A DNA stretch of 64,000 bases from Anaerosporobacter mobilis DSM 15930. Lineage in GTDB: Bacteria; Bacillota; Clostridia; Lachnospirales; Lachnospiraceae. This document shows positions 26,971 through 36,176 of this stretch, in pieces (the stretch's first letter is position 1; each line of letters begins with the position of its first letter). The stretch is from assembly GCF_900142955.1 (NCBI RefSeq), contig NZ_FRCP01000013.1, forward strand, positions 124,001-188,000, read 5' to 3'. A program made the position numbers and the translations under genes. The notes below the pieces were generated by a model. That model was not told the DNA's origin and did not search any database. It saw only the letters and a list, made by a program, of their open reading frames with translations.

Positions 26971-28663
26971 TGTTCTCCTCCTCTTCTAATTTTGTATAAG
27001 CTATTTTACCAACCAATGTCTTCGGTAGCTCTTTTCGAATCTCATATTCAAAGGGCCAAGAATATTTAGCCAAGTTTTCCTCACAATACCCCTTAATGGA
27101 TTCTAGTAGTTCTTTTGTTTCTTCTACTCCGTTTCGTAGCACAATAAACGCTTTTGCCACTTGCGTTTTATATGGATGAGCAATACCAATGACGCATGAT
27201 AGCAACACATCTGGATGAGAATCAATGATGTTTTCAATATATTGAGGGTAAATGGAATAACCGGAGGATACAATCATTCTTTTTAGTCGTTGTTTGAAAT
27301 AGATAAAACCGTCTTCATCCATGTATCCCAAATCTCCCGTATGCAGCCATATACTTTCGTCTTTATGTTTTCTAAGAATTTTCTTCGTTTCATCTTCATC
27401 ATTCACATATCCAACCATTACAGTTGGTCCACTTATAACGATCTCCCCTTCTTCCCCATATGGTAATTCTTCCTCTGTATCAGGTCTAACGATTTTGTAA
27501 TATGTATCGGGATAAGGAATCCCTACACTTCCTTCCCTATAATAAGACATAGGCATCATGCAACTTCCTGTAACACATTCCGTTAGCCCATATCCTTCTC
27601 TAAGTTTAATGTGACAATTATGATCCCCAAGAAATTCTTCTACTTTCTCCTTTAAACTAACGGACAAAGAATCTCCACCTGATATTGCACATTTTAAAAA
27701 GGATAGATCCACTCCCTCTAACCGATTATTTTTAAGCAGTGCTTCATATAAGGTCGGCACTCCTGCAATAATATTAGGCTTATATCTCCTCAATAAGCGG
27801 TCAAACGTCTTCGCACTAAATTGAGGTAATATTATACTTGTTCCACCAAAATATTGCACGGTATGAATACAAATTCCTAAACCAAATCCATGAAAGATTG
27901 GCATTATTGCCAAGACTGTATCTTGTTCTTCAAGACACTGGCAAGCCTCTAGCCCTTGCATAACAAGTGCATTAAAATTAAGATTTGATAATGCAATTCC
28001 TTTTGGGTATCCAGAAGTTCCACCGCTATATAAGATTGCAGCAATTTCGTTACTTTTATATGTATCTTTAATTTCCTCTGTACAATTTATATATAAATGA
28101 AAGAAATCATTCCATTTCAATGTTAAATCACTATCTTCTAACTTAATCTTTCTTCCCTTTGTTAAATGGTATCCCAGCTTCATAGGAAGCGGCATTGAAT
28201 CGCCTACAGATACGACAATACATTTTTTTAATGCTGTTTTGTTTGCTATGTGATTTATCTTATTAAATGAAAGATCAATACAGATGACATATTCACTTTG
28301 CGTTAGATTTAAGTAGTATTTGATTTCATTCTCAGCAGATAGTGGATGAATCATATTCGCTATAGCACCAATTTTGTTTAATGCATAAAAGCTAATCATT
28401 GCTTCTGGTGTATTCGGCATACATATACTTACTATGTCCTTATACTTAATTCCCAAACTCTTAAATGCCTTCGCACACTGATCGATCTGTTTTATAAATT
28501 GCTCATATGTTTTTTTATTACCGAAATAGTTGTAGCTTATATGCTTCGGATGTTTATCACAAGAATCCTTAATCATTTGATATAATGACGTATCGGGATA
28601 TTCAAGATGTTTCTTTACACCGTCATAAAACTTATACCACGGAGTCTTTATCTCTTTATTCAT
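26957..28663 (-). CDS. AMP-forming acyl-CoA/acyl-acid ligase
   Basis: The product is 568 aa, class I adenylate-forming. The P-loop is AAILYSGGTSGYPKGIALS (about residues 204-222), the A5 motif REGYGLTE, A7 WLHTGDLGYMDEDG, and the catalytic-lysine region is LPKTLVGKIAYTKL at the C-terminus. Length and motifs fit long-chain acyl-CoA synthetases. It may activate a fatty acid for the acyltransferase encoded 3 nt upstream, giving the lipid part of the operon's product; activation of another carboxylate cannot be excluded. The 3' end overlaps the radical SAM gene. Confidence 0.9.
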   Translation of the reverse strand: MNKEIKTPWYKFYDGVKKHLEYPDTSLYQMIKDSCDKHPKHISYNYFGNKKTYEQFIKQIDQCAKAFKSLGIKYKDIVSICMPNTPEAMISFYALNKIGAIANMIHPLSAENEIKYYLNLTQSEYVICIDLSFNKINHIANKTALKKCIVVSVGDSMPLPMKLGYHLTKGRKIKLEDSDLTLKWNDFFHLYINCTEEIKDTYKSNEIAAILYSGGTSGYPKGIALSNLNFNALVMQGLEACQCLEEQDTVLAIMPIFHGFGLGICIHTVQYFGGTSIILPQFSAKTFDRLLRRYKPNIIAGVPTLYEALLKNNRLEGVDLSFLKCAISGGDSLSVSLKEKVEEFLGDHNCHIKLREGYGLTECVTGSCMMPMSYYREGSVGIPYPDTYYKIVRPDTEEELPYGEEGEIVISGPTVMVGYVNDEDETKKILRKHKDESIWLHTGDLGYMDEDGFIYFKQRLKRMIVSSGYSIYPQYIENIIDSHPDVLLSCVIGIAHPYKTQVAKAFIVLRNGVEETKELLESIKGYCEENLAKYSWPFEYEIRKELPKTLVGKIAYTKLEEEENNGKE

Positions 28664-28666
28664 TAT

Positions 28667-29263
28667 CTAGATTCCTTTCTTAGCATGAATAATTAATTCT
28701 TTTACGGTGGTAAATAATACTACATTTGCTTCTTCTATTGAAATCTGTGTAACATCCAGTGGTTCTCCAAAGGTTATTTTCAAATTCTTACTTCGGAATC
28801 TATAATCACCTGTTATGGAATATGGTATGATCTTACTCTTAGTTCTTTGGGCCATGGCAACTGCCCCAAACTTAAATGGTAATACTATCTCCTGTGTATA
28901 ATTTCTCTTTGCTTCTGGCGATACATTAATCAAGCAGCCCTCATTAAGATGCTGAATGGCTAAGTTTAATGCTTCTTTGTTTCTATTTGCATGTAAATCA
29001 ACAGGTATCGTTCCAATTGCTCGATAAAACCAACCAAACTTTCCATTATGTAATTCTTTCTTCGCTAAAGTATGCATAACTCTTTTCGTGCATACATCAA
29101 CTAATAGAGGATCAAGCGCATGTTTATGGTTTCCAGCTATAACTGCTGCTCCATATTTCGGTATGGCTTCTTGATTAATAATTTTAGGATTATAGTATGC
29201 TTTGAATAAAACTGTAAATATTGGTCGTAATATCTTATATAACTGTGCCCTATTATTCTTCAT
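28667..29263 (-). CDS. PlsC-family 1-acylglycerol-3-phosphate acyltransferase
   Basis: The product is 198 aa with the acyltransferase block I NHKHALDP (H-x4-D), block II (RAIGTIPVDLHANRNKEALN), block III (GCLINVSPEAKRN, a variant of the usual FPEGTRS with Ser-Pro-Glu-Ala) and a proline block (IIPYSITGDY). It makes phosphatidate by acylating the sn-2 position in known members. It is the first gene of the eight-gene phosphonate operon. The altered block III may change acceptor choice. A second, housekeeping PlsC presumably exists elsewhere in the genome. Confidence 0.88.
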   Translation of the reverse strand: MKNNRAQLYKILRPIFTVLFKAYYNPKIINQEAIPKYGAAVIAGNHKHALDPLLVDVCTKRVMHTLAKKELHNGKFGWFYRAIGTIPVDLHANRNKEALNLAIQHLNEGCLINVSPEAKRNYTQEIVLPFKFGAVAMAQRTKSKIIPYSITGDYRFRSKNLKITFGEPLDVTQISIEEANVVLFTTVKELIIHAKKGI

Positions 29264-29302
29264 ACTCTTGCTTCTTCCCCCCTTTTTGATACTATCTTAG
29301 TA

Positions 29303-29331
29303 ATTATAATCTATATTTATACATTTCACCA
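29303..29331 (-). promoter_or_regulatory. Candidate promoter of the phosphonate operon
   Basis: On the minus strand, a perfect TATAAT (29308-29303) stands 39 nt before the plsC-type start. The best -35 at 17 nt is weak (TGGTGA, 29331-29326), so an activator or an alternative site is possible. Confidence 0.4.
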
Positions 29332-29366
29332 GTTATACTGCATTATAGATATAAATATTTCATTAA

Positions 29367-29396
29367 TTTACATTCATATACTTTCTATGATATAAT
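29367..29396 (+). promoter_or_regulatory. Promoter of the DHH phosphoesterase gene
   Basis: TTTACA (29367-29372) and TATAAT (29391-29396) are 18 nt apart, divergent from the phosphonate operon promoter about 60 nt away. Confidence 0.55.
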
Positions 29397-29502
29397 ATTC
29401 CCATATATTTCAAGTTAGTTAATGTGAAAGATGAATCTTACACACGCAACTTTGTGTTTGCAGACCGAAGTTTGCAGACTACAGAAAGGGTATGGTTATT
29501 TT

Positions 29503-31038
29503 ATGAGATTATCCGAATTGACTACATATAAAGATATCATTATTCAATGTCATGACAATCCAGATGCCGATTCTTTGGCTAGTGGATTTGCCTTATATTC
29601 TTATTTTAAGGAAAAAGATATTCCTTGTAGATTTGTGTACTCAGGTAAAAACCAGATAACAAAATCCAACCTTGTTCTGATGATGAAAGAATTAAAGATA
29701 CCAATTTCTTATGTGAGCGAAATAGGTGAAGTGGACTTACTTATAACCGTTGATTGTCAATGCGGTGCAGGAAACACGACTCTTCTTACTGGTGCTTCCC
29801 ATGTTGCAGTTATCGATCATCATCAAACTATAGACGATTCCTTCAAGCTTTCCACCATAAAAAGTAATTATGGTAGTTGTTCAACAATCGTGTGGCAGAT
29901 GCTACAAGAGGAAGGTTTTCCAGTTAACTCTCATCCCGATATTGCTACCGCATTATATTATGGACTCTATATGGATACCAGTCAGCTTTCTGAGATCTAT
30001 CATCCGGCAGATAAGGATATGAGAGATAGTTTAGAGTATAATCAATCTACCATCTTCCGACTTATTCATTCCAATATATCACTGAATGAATTACAACTTG
30101 CAGGATATGCTCTAACGGATTTTCAATACTCTGATACGTACCGTTTTTCTGTTATTATGACTAATCCCTGCGATCCCAATATACTAGGCGTCATTAGCGA
30201 CTTTGCCTTACAAGTTGATACCATAGATACTTGTGTTGTCTACAACCGCTTAGGAACAGATTACAAGTTATCCATACGTAGCTGTGTGAAAGAGATACGG
30301 GCGAATGAACTAGCCTGGTATCTAACTGAAGGAATCGGTTCCGGCGGCGGTCATATTAACAAGTCCGGTGGATTCATATTCGTGAAAGACTTCTTGCACC
30401 TACAACCTGACGGTGATATGAATTCCTATCTGTATCACAAGATGGAAGAATACTACAACAGTTATGATCTTATCTACGCTAAGGATTATACTGCCGATCT
30501 AACTTCGCTAAAGTTGTATCTTAAGAAGAATATACCAATCGGCGTAGTAATTACTTCTGAATTATTAGAAGAGAACACACCTATTCTGGTTCGTACATTA
30601 GAGGGTGATTTAGAAACAACCGTGTCTGATTCTCTTTATATTATGATAGACATTCAAGGAGAAGTATCTCTCATCCATAAAGACAAATTCGAAAGTAGTT
30701 ATATGTTTATAGATGGGGCACCGAATATACATACGGATTATCTCCCTACAATTAAGAACACAATTAACGGACATACCTATATAATAAACAAACACATACA
30801 TACCTGCGTTGCACTCGGTACAACTCATATCTATGCTAAAGAATTACAACGAACGTGCAAAGTATTCACCTCATGGGATGAAAGTAAATACATGCTTGGA
30901 AAACCTGGTGATTATCTAGCGGTTCGTAGTGATGATTTACATGACGTATATGTTATTGAGCGAAATATATTCTTCAAAACATACGAAGAAGACTCTCAAT
31001 CAAACGTCGATTCAACTTCTAAGAGCCCTCTTATATAG
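29503..31038 (+). CDS. DHH/DHHA1-family phosphoesterase
   Basis: From ATG 29503 the product is 511 aa; this start gives the normal N-terminus MRLSELTTYKDIIIQCHDNPDADS, with a GGG ribosome-site core upstream. An ATG at 29431 would add 24 unconserved residues. Metal motifs are DNPDADS (18-24) and VIDHHQT (D105-H-H107). GSGGGHINKSGGF is the DHHA1 substrate-binding Gly-rich loop. Family members hydrolyse short oligonucleotides, cyclic dinucleotides or pAp (NrnA-like). The protein is longer than NrnA (~315 aa); the C-terminal ~200 residues are not recognised. It is divergent from the phosphonate operon and probably unrelated to it. Confidence 0.87.
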   Translation: MRLSELTTYKDIIIQCHDNPDADSLASGFALYSYFKEKDIPCRFVYSGKNQITKSNLVLMMKELKIPISYVSEIGEVDLLITVDCQCGAGNTTLLTGASHVAVIDHHQTIDDSFKLSTIKSNYGSCSTIVWQMLQEEGFPVNSHPDIATALYYGLYMDTSQLSEIYHPADKDMRDSLEYNQSTIFRLIHSNISLNELQLAGYALTDFQYSDTYRFSVIMTNPCDPNILGVISDFALQVDTIDTCVVYNRLGTDYKLSIRSCVKEIRANELAWYLTEGIGSGGGHINKSGGFIFVKDFLHLQPDGDMNSYLYHKMEEYYNSYDLIYAKDYTADLTSLKLYLKKNIPIGVVITSELLEENTPILVRTLEGDLETTVSDSLYIMIDIQGEVSLIHKDKFESSYMFIDGAPNIHTDYLPTIKNTINGHTYIINKHIHTCVALGTTHIYAKELQRTCKVFTSWDESKYMLGKPGDYLAVRSDDLHDVYVIERNIFFKTYEEDSQSNVDSTSKSPLI

Positions 31039-31110
31039 GACGATGCAACTATGCAATCAGATCAAAAACAATAAATACATAATAGACATTTAATAGACAT
31101 TTCCATAAAT

Positions 31111-31160
31111 TTAGGCATACTTTCAAAAGAATCAAAAACTTCTTTAAAAAGTATGCCTAA
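31111..31160. terminator. Stem-loop between convergent DHH and ABC permease genes
   Basis: A perfect 13-bp stem (31111-31123 with 31148-31160) has an A/T-rich loop of 24 nt that can pair internally. T-runs are weak on both strands, so it may act in 3'-end protection as much as in termination. A similar core (AGGCATACTT) forms the terminator after the tetR-type gene at 35293. Confidence 0.5.
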
Positions 31161-31200
31161 ACGGTATATTAAACTAGATCTGCATCACGTACTTTGGCAA

Positions 31201-33618
31201 TTAATCCACTGATTTAAGTGCATCAATCATATCTACATTCTTCAGTTTTATATGCATCATAATCATTACGAAGAAGGCAAACAATAAGGTAATACAACCA
31301 GATATTATATAGCTACTCATATATACATCTCTTAACATAAACATAGTATCTGTCTCTGCTGTATTCACTATAAAGTTATAAAGAATCTTTCCCATAAAGG
31401 AACCTGTAAGTATCCCCAATAAAGTTAGTATTATATTCTCTCGAAAGATATACATAGTAACTTCATTATCGAAAAATCCCAATACTTTTATTGTAGACAA
31501 TTCCCTTATACGCTCAGATACATTAATATTAATTAAATTGTATAAAACTACAAACGCCAAACAACCCGAAGATGCTATAATGAAGATCATAACTACCTTC
31601 AAACTTGAATCACCACTAGTATCTTTCATCTCTGACATAAGTGTTACATTCATGACCTTATCCGCATTCATTAGTGCCTTTTGTATCTCTTCTTTTTCAT
31701 ATGATTTTAGATTCAATAACTGCGCATTGAAGGTGATATCTTTCTTAAAAATCTGCTCATAATACGTAGGGGACAAATATATATAATGTTCAAAGTAATT
31801 TTCCGCTATATGCTCGACCTTAACTTCATGCAAGTTTTCATCTGCATCTTTTAATGTAACCACATCACCCACCGATGCGTCTAAGAGTTTTGCTAATTGT
31901 TCACTGATGACTATACCAGTATCCGATAATCCGTATTCATCACCTGTTTCTCTATTATTTAATAATACGAAGTTTGATAATGCATCTACTTCTTTAGGAA
32001 CGTACATCATAGCACTTTGCTTATTCATTCCCTCTTTGCTAAATGTTATCGCTTCTTGATGAATGTCAAGGCTTGATTCATACTCCTCTAATTCACTTAA
32101 CAGCCTCGTATAAGCATCCTCCGTTTCTTTATCAACGTTATCATTGAATATAACCATAGCATCATATCTTAATAACTTATCAAATTGCTTCTCCACCGTC
32201 ACTTCATTTGATTTATTCAAAGAAAAACCAGTTACTAGCAATGCCATACAACCAGCAATTCCTAATATAGTCATAATCATACGTTGTTTATACCGAAACA
32301 GATTTCGGAATGTTACTTTGTAATTAAAATTCAGTCTTTTCCATAACGGCGTTATTCTCTCAAGTAAAATCTTCTTACCTACCTTTGGAGCCTTAACTCT
32401 CATAAGCGTAGAAGGATTTTCTTTTAGCTCAGCCTTCAATACAAATACTGCTGCTCCAACCGTACAAAGTATAGATATAACAAAAGACTGTATAATTTCT
32501 AATGGGTATAACTGTACTTGAATCTCAGGTATATCAAACATTCCCCTATATGCATCATTGATGATATAAGGTATAATTGTGCTTCCCACTATTATACCAA
32601 TTGCAGCACCTACTATGCTTGCTAGTGCTGCATATATGACAAACTTCCTTGCAATCTCTAAGTCCGTATATCCTAATGCTTTTAATGTACCGATCTCTGT
32701 TCGTTTTTCTTCAACCATTCTAGTCATTGTGGTTAAACATATTAAAACGGCAACTAGAAAGAAGAAGATGGGAAGTACATTAGCTATTCGGTCAAGACTT
32801 TGAATAGAGCTTCCGTAGGTGGAATACCCCGCATTATCACTTCGGTCGAAGATATAGTATTGACCTGTTGCTTTGTTAGCAAATAATTCTTCAAGATATT
32901 TATTGTTTTTCTCCATCGTATCTTTATAATCATCGCTATATGGAGCAAGATTCTCTACATCTTTAAATCGTACATATGCCTCTGTGTATACCTCCATAGA
33001 TATATCCACACTATTAACTACTGCAAAATAATCTATACTACCTTTTCCAACTGTTGTATTGCCTCTGGATTCTATATCAATATACAGTGGGCTTTTCACA
33101 AAACCAACTATTTTATATGTGTCACGATTAAAAGAATTCATGGTATATTCATCCGATTCTACCGTGTACTCATCACCAATTTGTAATTCTTCATTCTGTC
33201 TCACCTTATCGTCTAAGGCGATTTCTCCCTCATTCTCAGGAAGTCTTCCTTCAACAACGACGAATGTATTCAAGTAACTGTTGCTTTGGGGATTATACTC
33301 CATGAATTTAACCACACTATTTCTATTGGTTACATTGACATCTATACTATGTGTTTGATAATAATCTAAGATATTCTCATCTTCCTCAAGCACCTTTAAA
33401 TCATTTTCGTTAAGCCCCAATGCCGATACAACTTTACTATCCATAAGATTATTCTCACGATAGAATGTATCGATTGAAGTTTCCATATCTGGACCAGTCG
33501 CCTTAATTCCCGAATAAAAAGCTACTCCTAAAAATATGATGGCTAAGATCGATATAAATCTCGCCTTTGATGATAAAATCTCTCTTACAATTGATTTGCT
33601 ATATGCCTTCTTTTGCAT
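31201..33618 (-). CDS. FtsX/MacB-like ABC transporter permease
   Basis: The product is 805 aa. The N-terminal helix (LSSKARFISILAIIFLGVAFYSGI) is followed by a large extracellular MacB-core-like domain to ~270. Three helices with the FtsX core (TEIGTLKALGYTDLEIARKFVIYAALAS) follow, then a further helix pair, a second extracellular domain, and the C-terminal FtsX repeat (RIRELSTIKVLGFFDNEVTMYIFRENI). This double-FtsX layout of about 800 aa is typical of Firmicutes exporters. It starts 12 nt after its ATPase gene. The divergent TetR-type gene probably controls the pair, a common layout for exporters responding to membrane-active compounds. Confidence 0.9.
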   Translation of the reverse strand: MQKKAYSKSIVREILSSKARFISILAIIFLGVAFYSGIKATGPDMETSIDTFYRENNLMDSKVVSALGLNENDLKVLEEDENILDYYQTHSIDVNVTNRNSVVKFMEYNPQSNSYLNTFVVVEGRLPENEGEIALDDKVRQNEELQIGDEYTVESDEYTMNSFNRDTYKIVGFVKSPLYIDIESRGNTTVGKGSIDYFAVVNSVDISMEVYTEAYVRFKDVENLAPYSDDYKDTMEKNNKYLEELFANKATGQYYIFDRSDNAGYSTYGSSIQSLDRIANVLPIFFFLVAVLICLTTMTRMVEEKRTEIGTLKALGYTDLEIARKFVIYAALASIVGAAIGIIVGSTIIPYIINDAYRGMFDIPEIQVQLYPLEIIQSFVISILCTVGAAVFVLKAELKENPSTLMRVKAPKVGKKILLERITPLWKRLNFNYKVTFRNLFRYKQRMIMTILGIAGCMALLVTGFSLNKSNEVTVEKQFDKLLRYDAMVIFNDNVDKETEDAYTRLLSELEEYESSLDIHQEAITFSKEGMNKQSAMMYVPKEVDALSNFVLLNNRETGDEYGLSDTGIVISEQLAKLLDASVGDVVTLKDADENLHEVKVEHIAENYFEHYIYLSPTYYEQIFKKDITFNAQLLNLKSYEKEEIQKALMNADKVMNVTLMSEMKDTSGDSSLKVVMIFIIASSGCLAFVVLYNLININVSERIRELSTIKVLGFFDNEVTMYIFRENIILTLLGILTGSFMGKILYNFIVNTAETDTMFMLRDVYMSSYIISGCITLLFAFFVMIMMHIKLKNVDMIDALKSVD

Positions 33619-33630
33619 GTCTTATCACTC

Positions 33631-34332
33631 CTACCATTCAATTTCTTCAACTGGAATCGGATTTTCGTTCACTTCAATGCTTCTAACTTTCGCATCATTA
33701 ATCCGGATTACCCTGTTTGCAATTGGCGCAAGTGCTGAGTTATGAGTGATAATAAGTACAGTCGTACCTGTGTTTTTGCATGCATCTTGTAAGGTTTTTA
33801 AAATCTGTTTTCCTGTATTATAATCAAGTGCTCCTGTTGGCTCATCGCAAAGTAACAACTTAGGGTTTTTAGCAATGGCTCTGGCTATGGATACCCTTTG
33901 TTGTTCTCCTCCTGATAGTTGTGATGGGAAATTATCTTTTCTATGACTAAGCCCAACAAGCGCAAGAACCTCATCAACATCTAACGCATTCCTTGAAATC
34001 TGGGTAGCAAGCTCTACATTCTCTTTTGCCGTCAAATTCTGAACTAAATTATAGAATTGAAATACAAATCCTACATCGTTTCTTCTATAATTGGTAAGTT
34101 GCTTGTTATTGAACTTAGAGATTTCTACATCATCAACGATAATCTTGCCTTCATCACAAGTATCCATTCCTCCTAGTATATTGAGGACAGTTGATTTTCC
34201 TGCACCACTAGGGCCTAATATAATAACAAGTTCTCCCTTTTCAACTGAGAAATTAATACCGTCATTGGCAGCAATAACTGTATCGCCCATTTTATATCTC
34301 TTATATTCATCAATAATTTCTATAAACGCCAT
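33631..34332 (-). CDS. ABC transporter ATPase, MacB/LolD type
   Basis: The product is 233 aa from ATG 34332 (AAAGG 13 nt upstream); an ATG at 34344 has AAAGG only 1 nt away. Walker A is GPSGAGKST, signature LSGGEQQRVSIARAI, Walker B LLLCDEPTGALD, switch IITHNSALAPIA. The C-terminus ends VNENPIPVEEIEW, nearly the same tail as the second exporter's ATPase (45963-46667), so the two systems are paralogous. It is the upstream gene of the exporter operon. Confidence 0.92.
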   Translation of the reverse strand: MAFIEIIDEYKRYKMGDTVIAANDGINFSVEKGELVIILGPSGAGKSTVLNILGGMDTCDEGKIIVDDVEISKFNNKQLTNYRRNDVGFVFQFYNLVQNLTAKENVELATQISRNALDVDEVLALVGLSHRKDNFPSQLSGGEQQRVSIARAIAKNPKLLLCDEPTGALDYNTGKQILKTLQDACKNTGTTVLIITHNSALAPIANRVIRINDAKVRSIEVNENPIPVEEIEW

Positions 34333-34550
34333 ATGAATAACCATGCCTTTCTTAAAGCCTGCACACTTTGGGCCGCAGACACATATTTGTGTGTCAAAAA
34401 TCTAATTTTTCACACGAACCTCCACTTAAGTGATTCTTAATTAGTTTGTACTCGATGCTATCAACTAGACACTTTGTCTAATTAATAGTACAATAACTAA
34501 TATAAATAATAATTGACTTAGTAACAATAATCACATATTTCCTTATTGAT

Positions 34551-34587
34551 ATGAAATGAACACTTTATCAAGAAGTGTTCATTTCAT
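34551..34587. promoter_or_regulatory. Long inverted repeat, candidate TetR operator
   Basis: A perfect 15-bp inverted repeat (34551-34565 with 34573-34587, arms ATGAAATGAACACTT) has a 7-bp spacer and lies 100 nt before the tetR-type start in the divergent exporter/regulator region. The dyad fits operator recognition by a TetR dimer. No T-run follows, so a terminator is unlikely. The rest of the 34333-34686 gap holds only A/T-rich promoter-like DNA. Confidence 0.5.
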
Positions 34588-34686
34588 GTCGAAAATGATA
34601 AAATTATTCAAAGAAACTCCACATTGATATGCTTGTCTACATTAGAAAGAGTTTCGTTCAATATAAAATTATAGCGAGGTGACAAA

Positions 34687-35250
34687 ATGGCAGGAACAAA
34701 AGGAAATCGTAGAACACTCTATACAAAAAAGGTAATTAAAGAAAGTATCATAGACCTACTTCAAGAAAAAGAAATTCATCAAATTACAGTCACTGACATC
34801 TGTAATAAAGCGGATATTAATAGAGGTACTTTCTATACCCATTACAAAGATGCTTATGATCTTTTAGAATCCATGGAGGACGAGCTATTTGATCAAATAC
34901 TGAAATATGCTCTAGAAACCCCTCTAGAAACACATCTAAATACTTTATTAATTAATGTGTTTGACTTGATTGCCCAGAATAAGCAACTATGTAAGATATT
35001 ATTTTGCAAGCAAAGAGGAAGTAAGGTCCTAGATCGTATTCTCTATATTGCCCATAAATTAGAAATTGATACACTTGTAGGAAACTTAGATCTAGATGAC
35101 GTTTATATGGACTATTTAATTAAATATTCTTTAGGCGGAATATTATCCATTATTCAAGTATGGTTAGAAAATGATTTAAGAGAGTCTCCCTCTGACCTTG
35201 TTAAATTCTTAAATAATGTAATGGCGAATAAAGAAATTTTTCAGAATTAA
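34687..35250 (+). CDS. TetR/AcrR-family transcriptional regulator
   Basis: The product is 187 aa. The N-terminal HTH is clear (TKKVIKESIIDLLQEKEIHQITVTDICNKADINRGTFYTHYKDAYDLLESMEDE). The C-terminal ~110 residues are of the TetR_C_8 type found in regulators beside FtsX-type exporters and DhaS-like proteins. ATG follows GAGGTGAC. It is divergent from the ABC exporter genes, which it probably represses until a ligand binds. The ligand is unknown. Confidence 0.9.
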   Translation: MAGTKGNRRTLYTKKVIKESIIDLLQEKEIHQITVTDICNKADINRGTFYTHYKDAYDLLESMEDELFDQILKYALETPLETHLNTLLINVFDLIAQNKQLCKILFCKQRGSKVLDRILYIAHKLEIDTLVGNLDLDDVYMDYLIKYSLGGILSIIQVWLENDLRESPSDLVKFLNNVMANKEIFQN

Positions 35251-35292
35251 ACATGATCTGAATACTTTATCCAATCACAAACCTATTTAGAA

Positions 35293-35340
35293 AGGCATAC
35301 TTAAAAAGATTCGAACTCCTTTTAAATATGCCTATTTTAT
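35293..35340 (+). terminator. Terminator of the tetR-type gene
   Basis: AGGCATA (35293-35299) and a following A-rich arm pair with CTTTTAAATATGCCT (to 35333); ATTTTAT follows. It is 43 nt past the stop codon. Confidence 0.6.
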
Positions 35341-35387
35341 ACTATTTCAGTTTTTTACCTCTATAATAAGTTCTCTAAAACTTATTA

Positions 35388-36032
35388 CTACATTATCGTT
35401 CCCATATGAATACTAATATCTTCATCATTTTCAATAATTGCTTTAATGGCTAACTCTAGTCCTTTGGCAATTGTCTCAAGAGACATTGCAGGGGTTCCAG
35501 CTGGCTTATCAATTACTTGCTCTAATGCATATGGTACGTGAATGAATCCGCCACGTACCTTATTATATTTTTTACTAATCAAATAAAGAAGATGATACAT
35601 TACATCATTGCATACAAATGTACCAGCAGTATAAGAAATATGAGCAGGAATGTTGTTCTTACGAAGTTCATTGACTACTGCTTTACATGGAAGGTTTGTA
35701 AAGTAAGCATTCTCACCGTCCTCATGTAATGCCACATCCATCGGTTGATTACCTTCATTATCTTTAATTCTCGCTTCAGCAAGATTGATTGCAACTTTTT
35801 CGATTTGAATGGAGCTTCTTCCACCTGCTTGTCCGATACATAATACAACATCTGGTTGATGTTCTTTGATTGCCTTCTCAACTGCTGCACCACTTTTCGT
35901 ATATACAGTAGGTATTTCTAACTTAATTATTTCTGCACCACAGATTACTTCTGGTAATAGTTTCACCGCTTCATATGCTGGGTTTACTGTTTCACCGCCA
36001 AATGGATCAAATCCTGTAATTAATACTTTCAT
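35388..36032 (-). CDS. pcp: Pyroglutamyl-peptidase I
   Basis: The product is 214 aa from ATG 36032 (GGCGGAGG 5 nt upstream). MKVLITGFDPFGGETVNPAYEAVK is the classic start. The catalytic triad is seen in the Glu region (AINLAEARIKDNEGNQP), the Cys in AGTFVCNDVMYHLL and the His in GGFIHVPY. The enzyme removes N-terminal pyroglutamate (5-oxoproline) from peptides in the cytoplasm. It lies downstream of the DUF969 and DUF979 genes, a recurring neighbourhood, after a 138-nt repeat-rich gap. Confidence 0.95.
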   Translation of the reverse strand: MKVLITGFDPFGGETVNPAYEAVKLLPEVICGAEIIKLEIPTVYTKSGAAVEKAIKEHQPDVVLCIGQAGGRSSIQIEKVAINLAEARIKDNEGNQPMDVALHEDGENAYFTNLPCKAVVNELRKNNIPAHISYTAGTFVCNDVMYHLLYLISKKYNKVRGGFIHVPYALEQVIDKPAGTPAMSLETIAKGLELAIKAIIENDEDISIHMGTIM

Positions 36033-36080
36033 TATTCCTCCGCCTTTCATCTTTGAATAGTAACTTGTTATTCTTTTCTT

Positions 36081-36176
36081 TATCTTAAATAAAAATCACA
36101 GATTATATATCTTAAGAGTTAACTATCTTAAATTTAAATATCTTAGTTAAAATATCTTAAATAAAATATCTTAACT
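36081..36176. repeat. Short AT-rich repeats of TATCTTAA type
   Basis: At least six copies of TATCTTA(A/G) occur between the pcp start and the DUF979 stop codon, the last four at a 14-15 bp period (about 36124, 36139, 36153, 36167). The final copy overlaps the end of the DUF979 gene. They are imperfect and of low complexity, and may arise by slippage or offer a repeated binding site. Confidence 0.5.

Noticed and set aside
28667..29263. PlsC gene considered as unrelated housekeeping gene beside the phosphonate genes
   Set aside because: A 3-nt gap to the next gene, same strand and no terminator make it part of the operon.
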